Origin: Planctomycetaceae bacterium
GTDB lineage: Bacteria; Planctomycetota; Planctomycetia; Planctomycetales; Planctomycetaceae
DNA length: 7,292 nucleotides
NCBI GenBank assembly: GCA_023258825.1
Contig: JALQWE010000177.1
Location: 1 to 7,292, forward strand
Reading direction: 5' to 3'
Positions 7,029 through 7,292 of the stretch are shown here, in pieces. The notes beneath the pieces were generated by a model. The model was not told the origin of the DNA. It saw nothing but the letters and a program-made list of their open reading frames with translations, and ran no database searches. Within the stretch, counting starts at the first letter, position 1; each line of letters opens with the position of its first letter. The translations under genes were made by a program, and so were the position numbers.

Positions 7029-7032
7029 CTCC
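7029..7032 (-). promoter_or_regulatory. Ribosome binding site supporting the TTG start of the glycosyltransferase
   Basis: GGAG on the minus strand lies 10 bases before the TTG codon at 7018. Together with the lack of any in-frame ATG or GTG upstream and the match of the encoded MPRIAFVIPTL to GT4 N-termini, it settles this start. Confidence 0.5.
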
Positions 7033-7261
7033 GTCGGGGAACTCGGGCCGTGGGATGCAGGAACTGTATGCCCGAGGCTGGGTTTGGCGAAATGTCATTC
7101 CGGCAGGTGAAATTCGGAGAAATCCGAAAATCCTGACCAGATTCTCTGGCTTTTGGGGGTGGGTTTTGTGTGGTTGGCGAGCTGCCGTCGTCAAAAATGA
7201 GATTTGACAGGGGAAAATCAGGCTTCCTGCCTCCATCACGCCGCTCAGCGTGGCCGTCTTC

Positions 7262-7289
7262 TTGAATACCCGAAAAATCGTGTTACCCT
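7262..7289 (+). promoter_or_regulatory. Candidate promoter reading out of the window
   Basis: TTGAAT (7262-7267) and TACCCT (7284-7289) are separated by 16 bases, with a TG one base before the second hexamer (extended -10 form). The gene it would serve lies beyond the window's right edge, divergent from the glycosyltransferase. The rest of 7019-7261 holds no gene that I can support. It has a short CACGC/GCGTG dyad at 7237-7252 and an isolated TTGACA (7204-7209) without a matching -10. Confidence 0.3.
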
Positions 7290-7292
7290 GTG

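Noticed and set aside
7204..7232. A perfect TTGACA on the plus strand as a possible second outward promoter
   Set aside because: The position 17 bases downstream reads CTGCCT, a poor -10 match, and no better hexamer lies at 16 or 18 bases.
1..7292. A mobile element, defence island, CRISPR array or secondary-metabolite cluster
   Set aside because: No transposase, integrase, nuclease, repeated spacer array, tRNA-flanked integration site or long direct repeat can be seen. The five genes are ordinary chromosomal types with similar base composition.

Overview
This window looks like chromosomal DNA from a planctomycete (order Planctomycetales most likely). The main evidence is a Tat-exported DUF1501 protein with the family's usual motifs, a family that is strongly expanded in Planctomycetes. 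Supporting evidence is an MFS carrier with a long extra loop, GC-rich coding sequence, loosely packed genes with unrelated neighbours, and weak Shine-Dalgarno signals. The assignment rests on recognised protein features, not on a database search.

Layout: five protein genes are supported. On the minus strand, an MFS transporter (125-1666) lies downstream of a pabB-type aminodeoxychorismate synthase component I (2013-3431), with a 346-base spacer between them. A divergent spacer of about 320 bases separates pabB from the plus-strand DUF1501 gene (3753-5273). This gene converges on a minus-strand pair: a small proline-rich two-helix membrane protein (5383-5829) and, upstream of it, a family 4 glycosyltransferase (5924-7018). 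The last 274 bases hold no convincing gene but end in a promoter-like sequence that points out of the window on the plus strand.

Function: the genes do not form an evident pathway. pabB feeds folate synthesis from chorismate, but neither a pabA/trpG glutaminase nor a pabC lyase lies within the window. The MFS carrier resembles sugar/H+ symporters, but its substrate cannot be read from sequence. The DUF1501 protein is exported and lacks the DUF1549/DUF1553 cytochrome-type partner that often accompanies it. The glycosyltransferase probably acts on a cell-surface glycan or glycolipid at the inner face of the membrane. The small membrane protein may be co-transcribed with it.

There are no rRNA or tRNA genes, CRISPR arrays, insertion sequences or phage genes that I can see. 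I found no clear sign of a new multi-gene system. The observations most worth a second look are the roughly 100-residue insertion in the MFS carrier, a nearly identical 12-base element upstream of both pabB and the MFS gene, and a few inverted repeats in the spacers.
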